This document shows positions 35,464 to 47,648 of a DNA stretch of 64,000 bases, in pieces. Each line of letters starts with the position of its first letter. The first letter of the stretch is position 1. The DNA is from Cystobasidiopsis lactophilus (Eukaryota; Basidiomycota; Agaricostilbomycetes; Agaricostilbales; Chionosphaeraceae). The notes under the pieces are model-generated. The model had not been told where the DNA came from. It was given only the letters and a program-made list of their open reading frames with translations, and searched no databases. The DNA is taken from NCBI GenBank assembly GCA_001599975.1, contig BCIO01000001.1, positions 5,205,631-5,269,630 on the forward strand, read 5' to 3'. Both the position numbers and the translations under genes were made by a program.

Positions 35464-38022
35464 ATGGCGACTCACCAAGACAGCTCGGACCCGTTCCCCA
35501 GCCTGGGATGGCAGTACAACAAAGAGCGCTACTTCCAGCAGCCTCGCAAAGTTCGAGTTGCATGCATCGGAAGCGGCTTTTCTGGAGTTTACATGGGCGT
35601 ACGCGCTCAGATGGTCCTGAAGGATGCCGATTTGGTCATTTACGAGTAAGCAAGCTTGGCAAAGCGCCGTCGAGCAGGAGTGAAACCGTGTGTCCAGGAA
35701 AAATGAAGAGGTCGGCGGCACCTGGGTAAGCCCCATCTCGCTTATCTGTGCATTGAACTGGACTCAAAGGTGATTTAGAGTGAGAATGTGTACCCTGGAT
35801 GCGCCTGTGATGTGCCCTCGCACCGTGCGTCCCCAGGACCTCTAACGCCGAACCCCGCCTCATCCCGTGTTCTCAGGCTACAGCTACACCTTCGAGCTGA
35901 ATCCCAACTGGACGCATTTCTACTCTCCGGCTAGAGAGATCCAACAGTACATAGAAGGCGTCGCGAAGAAGTACGGCGTCATTGAGAAGTTTGTCAAATT
36001 CCAGCACCGGCTCACGAGCGCAAAGTGGGACGAAGACGCTGGACAATGGCACCTAGAGCTAGACTACAAGGGTACAACTGTCAAGGACACTGTAGATGTC
36101 CTGTAAGTTGCCTTCTAACACTTTTGCCACCTGATCCTAGGTGACACCCGAGGTTTGCAGAATCAACGCCACTGGACCCCTCAAGTATGGCTTCTCCCAT
36201 TGACATACAGCTCCGACTGCATGCTAATTGCGCTGTCGCAGCAACTGGAAGTGGCCGGATATCCCGAACAGGGAGCAGTTCAAAGGCGAAATCCTGCACT
36301 CGGCGGCTTGGGACAACTCGGTCGTCTTCAAGGACAAGTCGGTGGCTGTCATCGGTAGTGGCAGCTCGTCCATCCAGATTGTGCCCTCTCTGCAGCCTGA
36401 GGTAAAGGACATGGTGGGCAACGGGCAACCGCACTCTGCCGGTTTTCCCTGCGATCGAGTGCTGACATAAATGTTCCGCCAGGATGTTTACATTCGCTCA
36501 AGCGTGAGTCCCAGTGGCCAGCCGCGCAGTGCGTACAAGATCTGATGTCACCGAGCAGACATGGATTGCGCCGCCTTTCTCGCAAAGCATGCTGCCCAAG
36601 CATCCGGACGGAAGTGAGTCCTCGCCCTCCCCATTGGCCACGGGCAAGCCGAGTGCTGACTACAATCCCAGCTCTTGACACTCGCTACCCAGAAGCGGAC
36701 CTCAAGAAGTACCGCGAGAGTCCGGAAGAGCTCATCGCCCACCGCGAAGCTTTGGAGGGTGGCCTTTCTGATGCCTGTGGGCGCTGCTTTGATTCTCTAC
36801 CAGCAAATAGTCTGACAGTCGTTGATACGCAGTCCAAATGTTTCTGAAGGGCACCCAGGTCCAAGAAGCCAACAGGAAGATTGTTGCTGCTCAAATGGCC
36901 GAACGACTTGCAAAGAAGCCCGAGCTCGCCAAGATGCTCATTCCGAAATGGGAGCTCGGATGCCGTCGTCTGACCCCTGGTGTCGGTTATCTGGAAGCAC
37001 TTTGCGAAGACAACGTCACGGTGGTCACCCAGCCCATCAAGAGCTTCACTCCAACCGGCTTGGAGCTGGCCAACGGCGAGAAGCGCGACTACGATGCTGT
37101 CCTCTGTGCCACTGGGTTTGATGTATCGCACAAGCCCCGTTTCACTTTGGTGGGACGAGACGGCTTCCAGCTGGACGAGAAGTTTGCGGCCTCGCCTTAC
37201 GCGTATCTCGCTGTTGCTTTGCCCCAACTGCCCAACTACTTCACAGTGAATGGCCCAGGAGGTGAGTAGACCACTAAATCGTTCAGGTTGTCCGAGACTA
37301 AGACCTTGGCGCAGCCCCCATTGGTTCGCTTCCCCTTCATTGCTACACCACGGGCTGACCTAACCGCATTAAACATAGGTCAAGGCTCGCTGGTGCCGGC
37401 CACAGAACAGCAGATTGACTACATCTGCAAAGCAATCGACAAGATCCGGCGCCAGGACATCAAGTCCATGTGCATCAAGGACAAGGCAGTGGAGGAGATC
37501 ACCCGTTTCGGCGATGCGTGGATGAAGGACTCCGTGTGGGCCGGCGGGTGCCGCAGCTGGTACAAGAACGGCAAAGTAGAAGGCCGTGTCACCGCCCTCT
37601 GGCCTGGAAGCGGCCTTCATTTCATCGAAGCGTTGGAGGACCCGCGTTGGGAGGACTGTGCGTCTTCGCTTCATCTCGTGTCCTCTTTTACCCCGTTAAC
37701 ATGTTTTTAATGCTAGATGATTACACCTATAAAGATCCGGACTGCCGCTGTAGGCTTCACGACGCTCTTGCTCATGTTTCACTTGCTCACTCCGTATTCA
37801 GTCTCGTTCATGGGCAACGGCCTCGTTCAAGTCGAAGCAGAAGGTGGAAACCGCAACGTACAGACGCTGGCGCGCATCGGCATCATGCGCAACCACCCCG
37901 CTCTCAGCGAGGAGCACAAGGCCGAGCACGTCAAGTTGTACGCGGCCGGCCAGAAGGCCCTCAAGAAAGCGCTAGAGTACAAACCTCCACCCAAAGATCC
38001 TAATGCGTTCAAGGGACTGTAA
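35464..38022 (+). CDS. Flavin monooxygenase, Baeyer-Villiger type
   Basis: FAD/NADPH monooxygenase that inserts oxygen next to a ketone (BVMO group, StcW-like in fungi). The N-terminal FAD fold is VRVACIGSGFSGVYMGVRA (GxGxxG), followed by KNEEVGGTW and VYPGCACDVPSHRYSYTFEL. The BVMO fingerprint FxGxxxHxxxW is present as FKGEILHSAAW, and the NADPH fold follows in SVAVIGSGSSSIQIVPSL. Later blocks are RRLTPGVGYLEALCEDNVTV, YDAVLCATGFDVSHKPRF, LPNYFTVNGPGG and CRSWYKNGKVEGRVTALWPG. About eight introns. A C-terminal segment beyond the last intron (ALSEEHKAEHVKLYAAGQKA) looks less typical. The divergent alcohol dehydrogenase could supply its ketone. Confidence 0.87.
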
Positions 38023-38241
38023 AGAGCCTCTAGATGTACAAATATGGACGCGGGACGCTTTCTTATGCAGTAGACGTCCGATTAGCGCAAAAATGGCCCA
38101 GCGAATTGGCTTTTACTGCGCTCTCTGAGACCGATGACACACCAACTAAAGATCTCCAAGCGAAACCGAAGTCCCAAAAGTGCTCGCGCGTGAAATCGCC
38201 GCCACCAGCTCGAAAATCAAAACAATTTGGCCCCGACGACG

Positions 38242-39357
38242 ATGAAGACCTATGGCGGCAAGAAGCGCGCGTTTCAGGCCTCGCCGACACCCTCGTGAGC
38301 TTCAGATAGCACATTCAGACGCGACTGGCCCTGATCAAGGGCACCAGGCTCGCTTCTTCGAGCAGCAGCTTGAGCAGCAATGCTTCTGAAGAGGGGCCGC
38401 CGCTCAAACGACCTCGCCTTTCCACCAAGCAACAGCTGCCCAAACAGCCCAAATTGGAGCAGCTCTACTTGAATGTCGGGCCGTCATCGACCGTCGACTG
38501 CGCTGTGTGCGGCATGGCCTACGACAAATCGAGTCCGCAAGATGTCAGTTTGCATCAGGTCAGCGAACTCCCGCTCTTCGACTCAATCTGATGGCTTTCA
38601 GCTGATCTTTGAATGCTACAGAAACATCACAAACGCATCGTCGAAGGCGTGGACTGGACAGTGCAGCCCCAACAGACCACCCTGCAGTCCATCCGCCTCT
38701 CAGCCAAAGACACCAATCCGAACGATGGACACGTTGTTGTCTTGGCTGGTGCTCAAGCTTTGTCGTCCAAGAAAGTGCGCTCATCTCCCGCTCTGTCATT
38801 GTCACCCAACGCTTGACGCCGAAGTGACAGGCCAAAGAGATCTTGAAGACAATAGACACTGAGCTCTCATCCGCTCCCGTTCCACTCGAGACCTTGACGA
38901 AACAACAAGCCAAACTGTTTGTGTGCGTCGTGGCCAACTCGAAGAACTCGCAGCAGAAAGTGGCCGCAGCTGTTCTGGCTCTTCGAATCCAATCTGCGCA
39001 TTTGGTCCTTGGCTCTTCCATCAACGGAGAAGAAGTGACCACCGTGAACTCGTATGTCTTGTGTTTCACCTGCCGTGTCGTTTCCCTGTTACTCGCTTGA
39101 CGATGTGCGCCAGCTCGGAGGAGGTGCCCGCAGCCATTGGCATCTCGCGCATGTGGACCTGCAAGTCGTTCCGCCGCCGAGGTCTATGTGCGACTCTCCT
39201 AGACAGCGTGGCCACCAACTACTTCTACGGCGCTCCTTTGTCCACTCAAGAGCAGAAGCGGCAAGGGATCGCCTTCAGCCAGACGACCTCTAGTGGCGCG
39301 GCTTGCGTCAAGCATTGGCTCGGTGTGCAGGAGGGATGGAAGGTCTTCAGCGAATGA
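38242..39357 (+). CDS. ECO1: Cohesin acetyltransferase ECO1/ESCO
   Basis: Acetylates Smc3 to establish sister-chromatid cohesion in S phase. The start MKTYGGKKRAFQASPTP (exon 38242-38294) is typical of fungal Eco1; a 53-nt intron leads to a Ser-rich linker. The C2H2 zinc finger is CAVCGMAYDKSSPQDVSLHQ with KHHKRIV after the next intron. A middle region follows (DWTVQPQQTTLQSIRLSA), and the C-terminal GNAT core has AAIGISRMWTCKSFRRRGLC, ATLLDSVATNYFYG and AFSQTTSSGAACVKHWLG, matching the acetyl-CoA-binding and terminal motifs of ESCO enzymes. Length of about 300 residues fits. There is no PIP box that I can identify with certainty; KQQLPKQPKLEQLYL is the nearest candidate. Confidence 0.92.
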
Positions 39358-39577
39358 AAGGTCCGCTTGTTGAGCATAAGGAAGCAAAATGCTAATGTAC
39401 AATTTGGATATGACAACTTGCTTGCTTCCGCCTGGCTGGGTAGAGGCCTCTAACCTAACGCACGAGCTTCCACCTCGACGTTTACATCTTTTGGAGACCT
39501 TCTACTCTCTTAAACGTCAGTTGGGAAGACACGCCGTTGAAGGCAAAGAAGAAGCCCGCACCAAGGTGGGAGAGTAG

Positions 39578-40222
39578 TCAAATCGCCCTAGCCTTCCTCA
39601 TAAACCGATCCACCACATCCTCTTTTCCTCTCGTATCTTCTGTGCGGATCTGGTGAACTTGGGACCCCACTTCCTCCTCAGGTGCTGGCTCCATCCGCTT
39701 CCATTCGACCGTGATTTCCCTTTGTGCAATACGCCACTTGCCGTCCTCCAGCGTGAACAAGTCGATGTATCTTCCCGAACATGTGAAGTCGTGGTCGCTC
39801 TTCAGGGTGCCAGCAGTCTTAGCTGCCTCGGCGTAAGCGCTCCCGAAGAACTCGGCCACTTTCGCCTCTTCGCCGCCGGCCATTCTGTGCAGGGCGTAGT
39901 AGTAGGTCTCGGCCACAGCTACCTTTTCGTTCACGAATTCGATGTGCGAGTGCGTGCAGTGGTGCATGGTCATGGTGAACCGGGCCCTAAGATAGTCGAG
40001 GGCGTGCTTGGCAAAGTCTCGGGCGAGCCCATCGAAATTGGCATGCTTGTCCGTTGCGTTAGGATGATAGCACGATTGTAGAAGTGGCAAGTCCAGCCGG
40101 TCGATTGCCCTGGGGTAGGTCGCGATGATAGCGGCAATCTCCCTCTCGGCCAGAAGCTGCTGCAAGGACATGATCGCTCTGATCGATTCGTTTTCGTCGT
40201 CACAGGGCAAGCTGGATGTCAT
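39578..40222 (-). CDS. SnoaL-like (NTF2-fold) protein
   Basis: One frame, about 214 residues from MTSSLPCDDENESIRAIMSL. The fold signature runs LAEREIAAIIATYPRAIDRL, DLPLLQSCYHPNATDKHANF, TMTMHHCTHSHIEFVNEKVA and FTCSGRYIDLFTLEDGKWRI, matching SnoaL_4 (polyketide cyclase/aldol-condensation-like, also found in aromatic dioxygenase small subunits and many uncharacterised proteins). The His and Asp residues usual for the pocket are present. An upstream in-frame ATG at 40309 gives a Cys-rich extension that looks non-coding, and MSLQQ at 40171 is a further alternative start. The function is unknown; the nearby BVMO and dehydrogenase make a role in polyketide or aromatic metabolism possible. Confidence 0.72.
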   Translation of the reverse strand: MTSSLPCDDENESIRAIMSLQQLLAEREIAAIIATYPRAIDRLDLPLLQSCYHPNATDKHANFDGLARDFAKHALDYLRARFTMTMHHCTHSHIEFVNEKVAVAETYYYALHRMAGGEEAKVAEFFGSAYAEAAKTAGTLKSDHDFTCSGRYIDLFTLEDGKWRIAQREITVEWKRMEPAPEEEVGSQVHQIRTEDTRGKEDVVDRFMRKARAI

Positions 40223-40974
40223 ATAGTGGGCTTCAATAGCCTGAAAGGAAGCCCCCGCAAGAATATGCTGCCCGTCGGCTTGTGAGCATCCTGCGCGCCA
40301 CCGGCACACATTGGTGGCGGTTGTTTGGAATCAGCCATGAATGAAGAACGAAACCGAGTTCAAGTATAACAGCCAGAGGCAAAAGGTGGCTCGAAAGCAG
40401 GCAGAGCGTTGGACTCGAGTGGGCAAGCTGAAGATGGTGGCGGCAGTTCAAGGCAAGACAACTTCCTTGCTGCTGTTGTTTGGATCCGGGTGACAGTTCT
40501 GGCTGCGTAGGACGTGGTATCTCAATATGTCAAATGCGTAGAGGGACGTCAAGGTCAGACGGCCAGAATTTTGAGCCCATGCCCTCAGGCCTCCTCACTC
40601 CCTGCGACCACTGATGCTGGCTCTTAAAAGCAGGCAGATTGCAAATTCTCCAAGATCCTGTCTGGTGTCAAGGAGCAGACTGCTTGAACGCCCAGAAGAT
40701 GCGAATTTTCGCACAGAGGGCAGGAGGGAAAGTTTGACAAAGACCTCGCTCGTCCTTGGTCCGATGGGCTGGATCATGCCAGCGTGATCCTAGCTCTCAA
40801 GCGTTGATCAGTCAGTTGGTCAAAGCACGGGCAGCAGCGTTTGAGGTCAGAGATTTTGAAACGATCGTTGCAGCTCTCAAAAGCTGCTCGAAGTCTTACA
40901 CGGTAATTGTGGGTCTTGCGTATATACATTGTAACAAGTCGAACGTGAAACAGATCCGCGTGGACTTCGCGGCC
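40223..40974. other. Intergenic region, no gene seen
   Basis: About 750 bases between the SnoaL-like gene (which reads leftward from here) and the end of the WD40 gene. No open frame with coding character or clear regulatory site was seen. Confidence 0.45.
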
Positions 40975-43643
40975 TTATCCGTTCCCTGTTGATCGTGGCT
41001 GTCAGAACGAACCCATGCTAAGTGGGAGGAAGGGTAACGCACAAGTGTGACAATTGACAGAGCCATCGGCGCCCATGCGTTCACACCAGGACACGCTCAT
41101 CAACTCTGGTCTTGCCGGGTGCCAAGAAACGTCGCGAACGGTTTGCCCGCCGCTGGCTTCCAAGTTGGGTGTGGGCGCAGCAACGCGCTTGCTGATTGGC
41201 GCTTTGAATGGGTTGGCATGGAGAGGCAAGACATCTCTGGAGTCGAGGACAGTGTGAACCAGGCCATCGAGGGACCAGATCTGTTCATCGCCGAACAACC
41301 ACACAGATCAGCGACGATCAAATGTGTTACGGCAAGGGGACGAACATGAACACGGCCATCAGCGGAGCCAGAGTAGATGTACTCTGTAGAACCACTTTAG
41401 CATGCGAGCCTGAAAAGGGAAGCGGGCAGAAACCCACGTTGGCCGGTAGTGCGCAGGGGCGAGAAGTGACAGCGGATCAAAGTCTGCAAGACCGAGTGGC
41501 CGGTGTAGGTGCACACCGAGGCGTCGTTGGGGTGTTTGTAGTAGCCTGCGAGACAAAACCATGTTAGGCAAGGGCATGGGTTCTCGAACGATTCCCACCC
41601 ACGAGGTCTAACGTAAAGCGGACGACGATAATCCCAGCCTGGCACGCAGACCGACCGAGGCTGGAGCTTCATAGCATCCTGTTCGCGTTGGATCGACATC
41701 ATCAGCAGCGGCTACTGATATGGTGTGAAACGCAACGAACCGATTCGCTGTACATCTTGCGGATGTCCCAAAGCTTAGCTGTCTGATCTTTGCCGTTGCT
41801 GACAATGTATCTTCCATCTCCTTTTGGTGCGCAGAAAGTGATGCCTAACAAACTGTGTCAGGCGGCTGCATGAAGGGAAACAAGCAGCAAATGCCTACCT
41901 TCGGTGTGACCGGGTAAAACTCCGGAAGCGACCTGGCCTCTCAAAGACCTTCTATCCCACACTTTTAGCAGGCTGTCGTCTGAGCCAGAGACGAGGATGT
42001 TCGAGGAGAGCGAGTCGGCAAAGCAGACCGCGTTGACGTCGTCGGCGTGGGCGTCCAAGCGCAAGATGGGCCGCTGGGCTTCGACGTCGTACACAAAGAT
42101 CTGGCCGCCCTGATTGGAACCTGCTACAATTTCTTTGGCGTCGGCCGAGAAGCGGATCGACCAGATCTGTGGAATCGCGAAGCGAAGCGCAAATCAGAAC
42201 TCCGGCACTCAGAGATTTTGAAAGGTAGCTTCAGCCACCCACTCCGAAATCACGACGAGAACCAGCGGCAAAGTCCAACTGGACATGGTCGCTGGCGTCC
42301 CCAGCCATGCTTTCCAGGCTGCCCGATTCCTTAGTTCGGACATAATTGACCACCGGCCCAATGGTGGAGTAAATCAAAGCGTCATTGTTAGGGCTCAAAT
42401 TAGCGTCGGTGATGGTCCATCTTGAAAAGGCGTCCTGTATCGAGAGCCAGAGTCAGCGATCGCCACACCCGGGAGACTGATGGTGGGACTGACATAGCCT
42501 TGCACAGTCTTGATGGTTTTGAGCACGGTCTGATCTTCCTGTACATATCTAGACCAGCGCATCCTGGCGCCCGGGCTGGAGCGGGGCGAGGGGGTGGTGT
42601 CGCAGCTCGACTTGGAAGGGATGGCCGAGCCCGGCGGAGCGGTGGTGTCGTAAATGCGGATCCGGAAGTCCTTCCCACAGGCTGCTCGAAGATCTCATCG
42701 TGAATTTCAGGTGAAATAAAGGGGAGAGAAACCACGAACTGTAGTAGAAAGAGCCATCTGTTGTGCTCACAGCCCAATTTAGCCGCGGAGTCCCTATGCT
42801 TGTTCGAGGAGAGACCTGAAAGGCAAACGCACCGTCGCTGTACTGCCCGCAATAGATGTTGGCCCCATAGCGAGCGACCTCCACGCCGACCGAGTTGGGC
42901 ACGCAATGAAAGTCGGTCCTGGTGGGCGCTCTGGCGTGGCCTTCCCGCTTGCGCATGACATCGTTCAAGTTGGTGTCCACTTGTGAGAAGCGCCTTTTAG
43001 ACTTGATGTCCGTTGGTGTCTGTTCCAGAAGTCCGCATTCAGCTGGAACATTTGATGAAAGCCGAAAGGCCAAGAGTGCGAACGGACCCTGCCAAACTCG
43101 CCGGAACGCAGAAGCCGCAGTCCGCCTGGGTCTGGCTCTGTTCGGACTGGGAAGATTGGAGGTGCTGATCTGGCCTTGCGGGAGAACATGACGCCCCAGT
43201 CCTGTTTCGCCATGGCTCAGTCATCGATCGGGGAGGATGATTAGCGGCTATCATTGGACGCTGGCTCACATCGTACTCGTCGTCGTCCGATCCGTCGTCG
43301 CCAGCTGGACCGGCTGTCAAGTACTGCCTGAGCAAGGCGCCCAAAGCGGGCGAGTTGCGGAGCGCATTGGCGGTCAGGACTGTCCTCTGGCCGGCCCGCG
43401 AGATGTAGACCGCATTGGTGGCCGCTGTCCCGGCACACTCAGCGCCTTGTTCAGTGCAATACAGCATGTCAAAGCAAGCTCACTGTCCACGTCGAAGGTG
43501 ATCGGGTCGTCCTCCTCCTCCTCGTCCTCCTCGATCTCCATCTCGTCCTCCTCCAAATCCTCGAAGTCGTCCGCGTCCGGCACAAAGTCGCCGTCCTCCA
43601 TGTCCTCGTCGTCTAAGAAAGCGCCGGGCATCGTGTTCGACAT
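40975..43643 (-). CDS. DCAF11/WDR23-like WD40 protein
   Basis: Probable substrate receptor of a CUL4-DDB1 ubiquitin ligase (family knowledge). Start at 43643 (MSNTMPGAFLDDEDMEDGDF) followed by a long acidic tract (EEDEMEIEEDEEEEDDPI). Further exons read AGQRTVLTANALRNSPALGA and RRFSQVDTNLNDVMRKREGH. WD repeats follow: VEVARYGANIYCGQYSDGAF, IWSIRFSADAKEIVAGSNQG, FVYDVEAQRPILRLDAHADD, VSGSDDSLLKVWDRRSLRG, GRYIVSNGKDQTAKLWDIRK, and near the end YYKHPNDASVCTYTGHSVLQ, TLIRCHFSPL and VRDVSWHPARPELMSVSWCE. The last blocks are specific for DCAF11/WDR23. The stop at 40975 follows a final short exon reading WNG. About ten introns; internal borders are approximate. Confidence 0.8.
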
Positions 43644-44151
43644 GGCTTCGACTGGCCGATGCTGCCCACACGATGCTCGCCACTGCTCATGTGGCTCATC
43701 GCCGAAAACGCCGAAGTGAGCCACTCACGCCTCTCGCTCCTTGATCCGGGTTGGCGACTTAACATGCTGCCTTGTTCGTTACCTAGATTCTTCTTGTGGT
43801 CAGCAAATGCGGCGAGCGTGCTTGAATGTCCCGAATGCGTTCGAGATTTGAGTGCCGTGCTGTCGTGTTCTCTCGCACTTGGGTCCCACTTCGCGGCTCT
43901 GCATTCTCTCCTAGGTGGCTCAGAATTCATTTCTAACCATATCACTGACGTTTGCGAGCCTCCGTAAAAGAGGTGCGATGCATGTCGCCTACGGTCACAA
44001 AGGAGAGGGCATCCCAAGTTGTCCGAACGGAAGCCTCATCCATTGCCTTCTGAAGTTGGATATTCAGCCATCCCTCTTGGACCACGACAACGACCAAAGG
44101 CAACAGACCGCCGACTGAGAGCTCACTTCCATCCCGCCTGCGAATCTGACG
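43644..44151. other. Divergent promoter region
   Basis: About 510 bases between the divergent WD40 and kinase-like genes. Upstream in-frame codons of the WD40 gene reach 43724 but look less like coding sequence. No TATA box or other site could be assigned. Confidence 0.45.
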
Positions 44152-45603
44152 ATGTCCGAATATCAGTCCGAGCTGAAGCTATCTCTCAGGGCATTTAGTC
44201 ACTTCAGGACCTTCTACGCCGACGCAGGCCCTCTTCCTGATGATGCCGTCAAATGGGTTCGCCTCCTCCACGTCGCCGCCTATCAGATGCTCGTCATTGG
44301 TACCTACTTGGCAACGCGCCTTGGTTTCGACAATCTTCAGACGGAGTTAGGCCAAGACAAGCTGTCCGCCGAGATCTTAGAACGTTTGGCCATTGCCGCT
44401 TACCATGCCATTGCTCGCCTCAGCATTCCCGGTGCCATGCAACCCCTCGGGCAGCAGCACAAGCACAATCCTGCACCTCCCGATCCCAGCGGTGTTGCCA
44501 CCAACCTACATGAGAAGTACTGGGCCAAAGCGCTCTCTGGCTTGGATTTCGTGTCGCTTGACTTTCACAGCAACCTGAGGCCGCTGTCGCTGGCATTGGC
44601 AGTGCGCTCCTCTTTACATTCGCTGCCGCAATTCTACTAAGAACTGACATCCAGCTGGAGGACATTGTAGCCGGTCCCGGCGACATCGACGGAATCTACA
44701 CCAAACAGCCTCGCAACCGAATGGAGCTATTTGCTACCGAGCACCTTGCCACCCAAAACCACCCAAATATTGCTCGCTTATTAGCTCTTGTGTCTCGATC
44801 ACTCTCTGATAGCCAACCACTCATGATGCTACAGAAGTATTGCCTCGATGGGAAGCCTACGGCAAGTCAATTCCCATCTGTCGCTGCGGTGTATATAACG
44901 AGCGCTCCCCCAGAATCTTGCCGAATTTCTCAACACCAATCCCAACTTATCCCCAATCATTCGGGAAAGGTTGTGCATCCAAATCTGCTCGGCGGTGTTT
45001 TACGTTCGGAGCCAAAACTTCTTGCATGGCGATGTCAAACCCGAAAATTTATTCCTTGAAGGCTCCAGCTCTTCGCCCAGTCTCGTTCTCGGCGACTTCG
45101 AGGAGTGCAAGCGAAGGACTGGACCCGAAACCTTCTCGGGCGACGGCCCAGGCGATCCTTCCTACGCTGCCCCTGAAGTTTCGTTTGTTAGCGACCGAGG
45201 CTACGGTCCCGCCAGTGAACTATGGTCCTTGGGTCTGACACTGTGAGATCAACTTCATGCGAAGCTTAGATCTCACTAATGCAGAAGATCTAGTCTACAA
45301 ACGTGGTGCCCTGGTCCAGAGACTGCTCTCCGTTACGTTGGTCACAATGTGGACCGCTGGCAAGCCAAGGAAAATGGTACCAGGCTTGCCGGTAGAGCAA
45401 TCGAGCTCACAGCGGAGCATCACGTTCCGCCACCTTGGCAATCGGCGATCAAGCATCTCCTCACCACCGAGCCCAAAGAAAGTGCGCGCGTCCACTCGTC
45501 GTCAACGACGAAATCGCTCATAGTCCTCACCGACGTTAGGTCGTTGGCAGGGGTACGAACAGTTGAAACCTTTGGTGGTCCCTTACATCAAGCAAGTTGT
45601 TGA
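44152..45603 (+). CDS. Atypical protein kinase-like protein
   Basis: Four exons (44152-44601, 44655-44861, 44914-45242, 45285-45603) give 434 residues. The first 150 residues (LSLRAFSHFRTFYADAGPLP, WVRLLHVAAYQMLVIGTYLA) show no known domain. The kinase part begins about residue 155 with TEHLATQNHPNIARLLALVS. The C-lobe shows FLHGDVKPENLFLEG in place of HRDLKPEN, LVLGDFEECKR in place of DFG, DPSYAAPEV (APE) and GPASELWSLGLTLYE-like sequence. The catalytic Asp and the metal-binding Asp are kept, but the DFG glycine is replaced by Glu, and I cannot find a clear glycine loop or VAIK lysine, so it may be a pseudokinase. The second intron (44862-44913) is GC-AG. The C-terminal 40 residues beyond PKESARV are doubtful. 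Confidence 0.65.
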
Positions 45604-45801
45604 CCCTTGTTTGCTGAAACACCTTCACGGTTTGGGGGAGCGCGCCCTGGAGTGGCACTGTCCTCTGAAGGTGGACGGTCCAAGGCGGTCAGCTCGTCTA
45701 AAAAGACTAGAGCTCAACGCCAGCGAATGATATCTTGTATTCGTGACCCTATCATTTATATGTAGCACGGGGATAATATCGAAGTTCATCGAGAAGCACC
45801 C

Positions 45802-47648
45802 TCACGACAAAATAGCCTCTGCCAAAAGGCCCTCTATCACTGCGTTCCGGGGCTTGATCGTCATTTCGAACACTTTGGGATGCGAGGTGAAGCCATTGTT
45901 GTAGGCCGGCGGAGGTCTATAAGGCTTGCCATCGGCTCCGACAGGATAAGAGATCTCCATAGAGGCCAAGATGGTGGCGGCCACGACTTGCGTCTCATTG
46001 TGAGTGATCATCCAACGGCAACGACGAGACGAACTCACTCCACAAAGAGTTCTTTGCGTAGTGCTGACCAACGCAAACCCGTCGCCCGAATCCAAAAGCC
46101 CCGACTTCTGTCGGTTCGCCCCTGCCACCATCCTCGACAGGAATGAAGCGATCCGGATCGAATGTGTTCGGATCTTGAAAGACTTCCGGGTCAAGTGCCA
46201 TGGCTCGCACATTCGGGAAGACAATGGTACCAGCTGGGAGGTAGTAGCCATTGTAGATGTCCTCCTTTTCTGATTTGTGAGGAATTGCCAGTGGGATGGC
46301 GGGGAAGATTCTGACCAGCAATGCGAACATTAGCTCGTGTCCGGACAGCAAAAAGGGGAACGCACCTAATGCACTCCTGGACCACCCGACCAACATAAGG
46401 AAGAGAAGGCATGTCCTCGAACGTGGGTAGGCGATGAGGCCCAAGGACGGCATCGATTTCCGCATGCGCTTTGACTTGGATCTCTGGGTGGCGCACGATT
46501 TGCAGCAGCATGATCATCAGCGTTGCCCATGTGGTGTCAATACCAGCGATGTTCAGCGTAGCGCCCATGCTGGCAACATCATCCAAGGTCAGAGAGTAGC
46601 CGTCGCGTCCGGCCTTGGCCGATCCACTCGCGCCGACCTCGTCCATGAAGTGGCCTATGAAGCAGTCCTCCGAGCTGCCGTTCTTCTCTCTTTGTTCTTT
46701 GACGTATTCAAAGGGGAGCTTGTGAAGGCGCGCAATCGGTTCCGTATTTTGGCACGCGAATTTGAAGTTGGGGTCCGGGACCAGCCAAGGCGGCAGCTTG
46801 GTGAGGAATGGAAACCGGTCCACTAGAGAACCACCAGGCGGGCCACAACCGCCGAGGGCTGTTAGCGGTCCCGTCAGTTGGTTTGCATTAGAAGGAAAAG
46901 GAGAAGAGGCAGCGAACTATGGGAGACTTCAGAAGCAGCTGGTCAGCGAACGATGTCAGCACGTCATCCAGAAGGCAAGGAAGCAACAAATAGACCGACT
47001 TGACATGTTGATATCGTCGTCGCTGCGGACCGTGTAGCTCGCTGCTAGCCGCGTGATAGTGGAAACCGTAAAACGGCGGATGGCCACTTCAAAGTTTTTT
47101 GGGTCCGCCAGCATGTTTTTAGCCATGATCCGCGCCTCTTCCAGCTGGTGATCCTTGAATTTGTTGACCAAACCTTTCGCGAAGTAGGTCTGGAAGGCCT
47201 TGCGATGGGCAACAAAGCGCTGGTTGAAGCGCATGAAGGAGATAGTGCCTACATCCATACGAAATTGAGCTGGCTTCTCTATCAAGAGGGCAGGAACGAG
47301 TCACTACTGACCTTTGAAGCCGATCACTGAGAAGATCGAGAATGTCGGCCGGTCCCTGTAGTTGGCGCCTCGCTTGTCCAGCAGCTCGACAGCGTCCTTC
47401 ATGCTATTCAAAACGACAATTGGGCGGCCCATAACGTTGAAATAGAGGATCTTGCTCTTGTACTTCTTCTCCAGCTCCATAAAAGCGAATTCGGGCTCCA
47501 TAACGGGAAAGCTCCGCAGGTTTCCAATGAGGAACTCTTGTGGCGGCCCTGGAGGGAAAGGCTTGGTGCTGGTGGGTCTAGTGAGCCAGAAAAGGGCCGC
47601 AGACGCGAGCACTGCCAGCAAGGCGACGGCTTGGAGCGGCACGTCCAT
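45802..47648 (-). CDS. Cytochrome P450
   Basis: Membrane-anchored fungal P450 of about 500 residues. The N-terminal anchor AVALLAVLASAALFWL is followed by the proline hinge KPFPPGPPQEFLIG. Later blocks: MRFNQRFVAHRKAFQTYFAK (C-helix region), the I-helix oxygen motif AGIDTTW, ExxR in QECIR, the PERF-like DPDRFIPVEDGG and the heme loop FGFGRRVCVGQHYAK (FxxGxRxCxG complete). All catalytic motifs are intact over about six introns. The sequence resembles fungal microsomal P450s often called O-methylsterigmatocystin oxidoreductase-like, a name that says nothing about substrate. It starts 274 bases from the divergent cysteine-hydrolase gene, so the two may share regulation. Confidence 0.9.
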
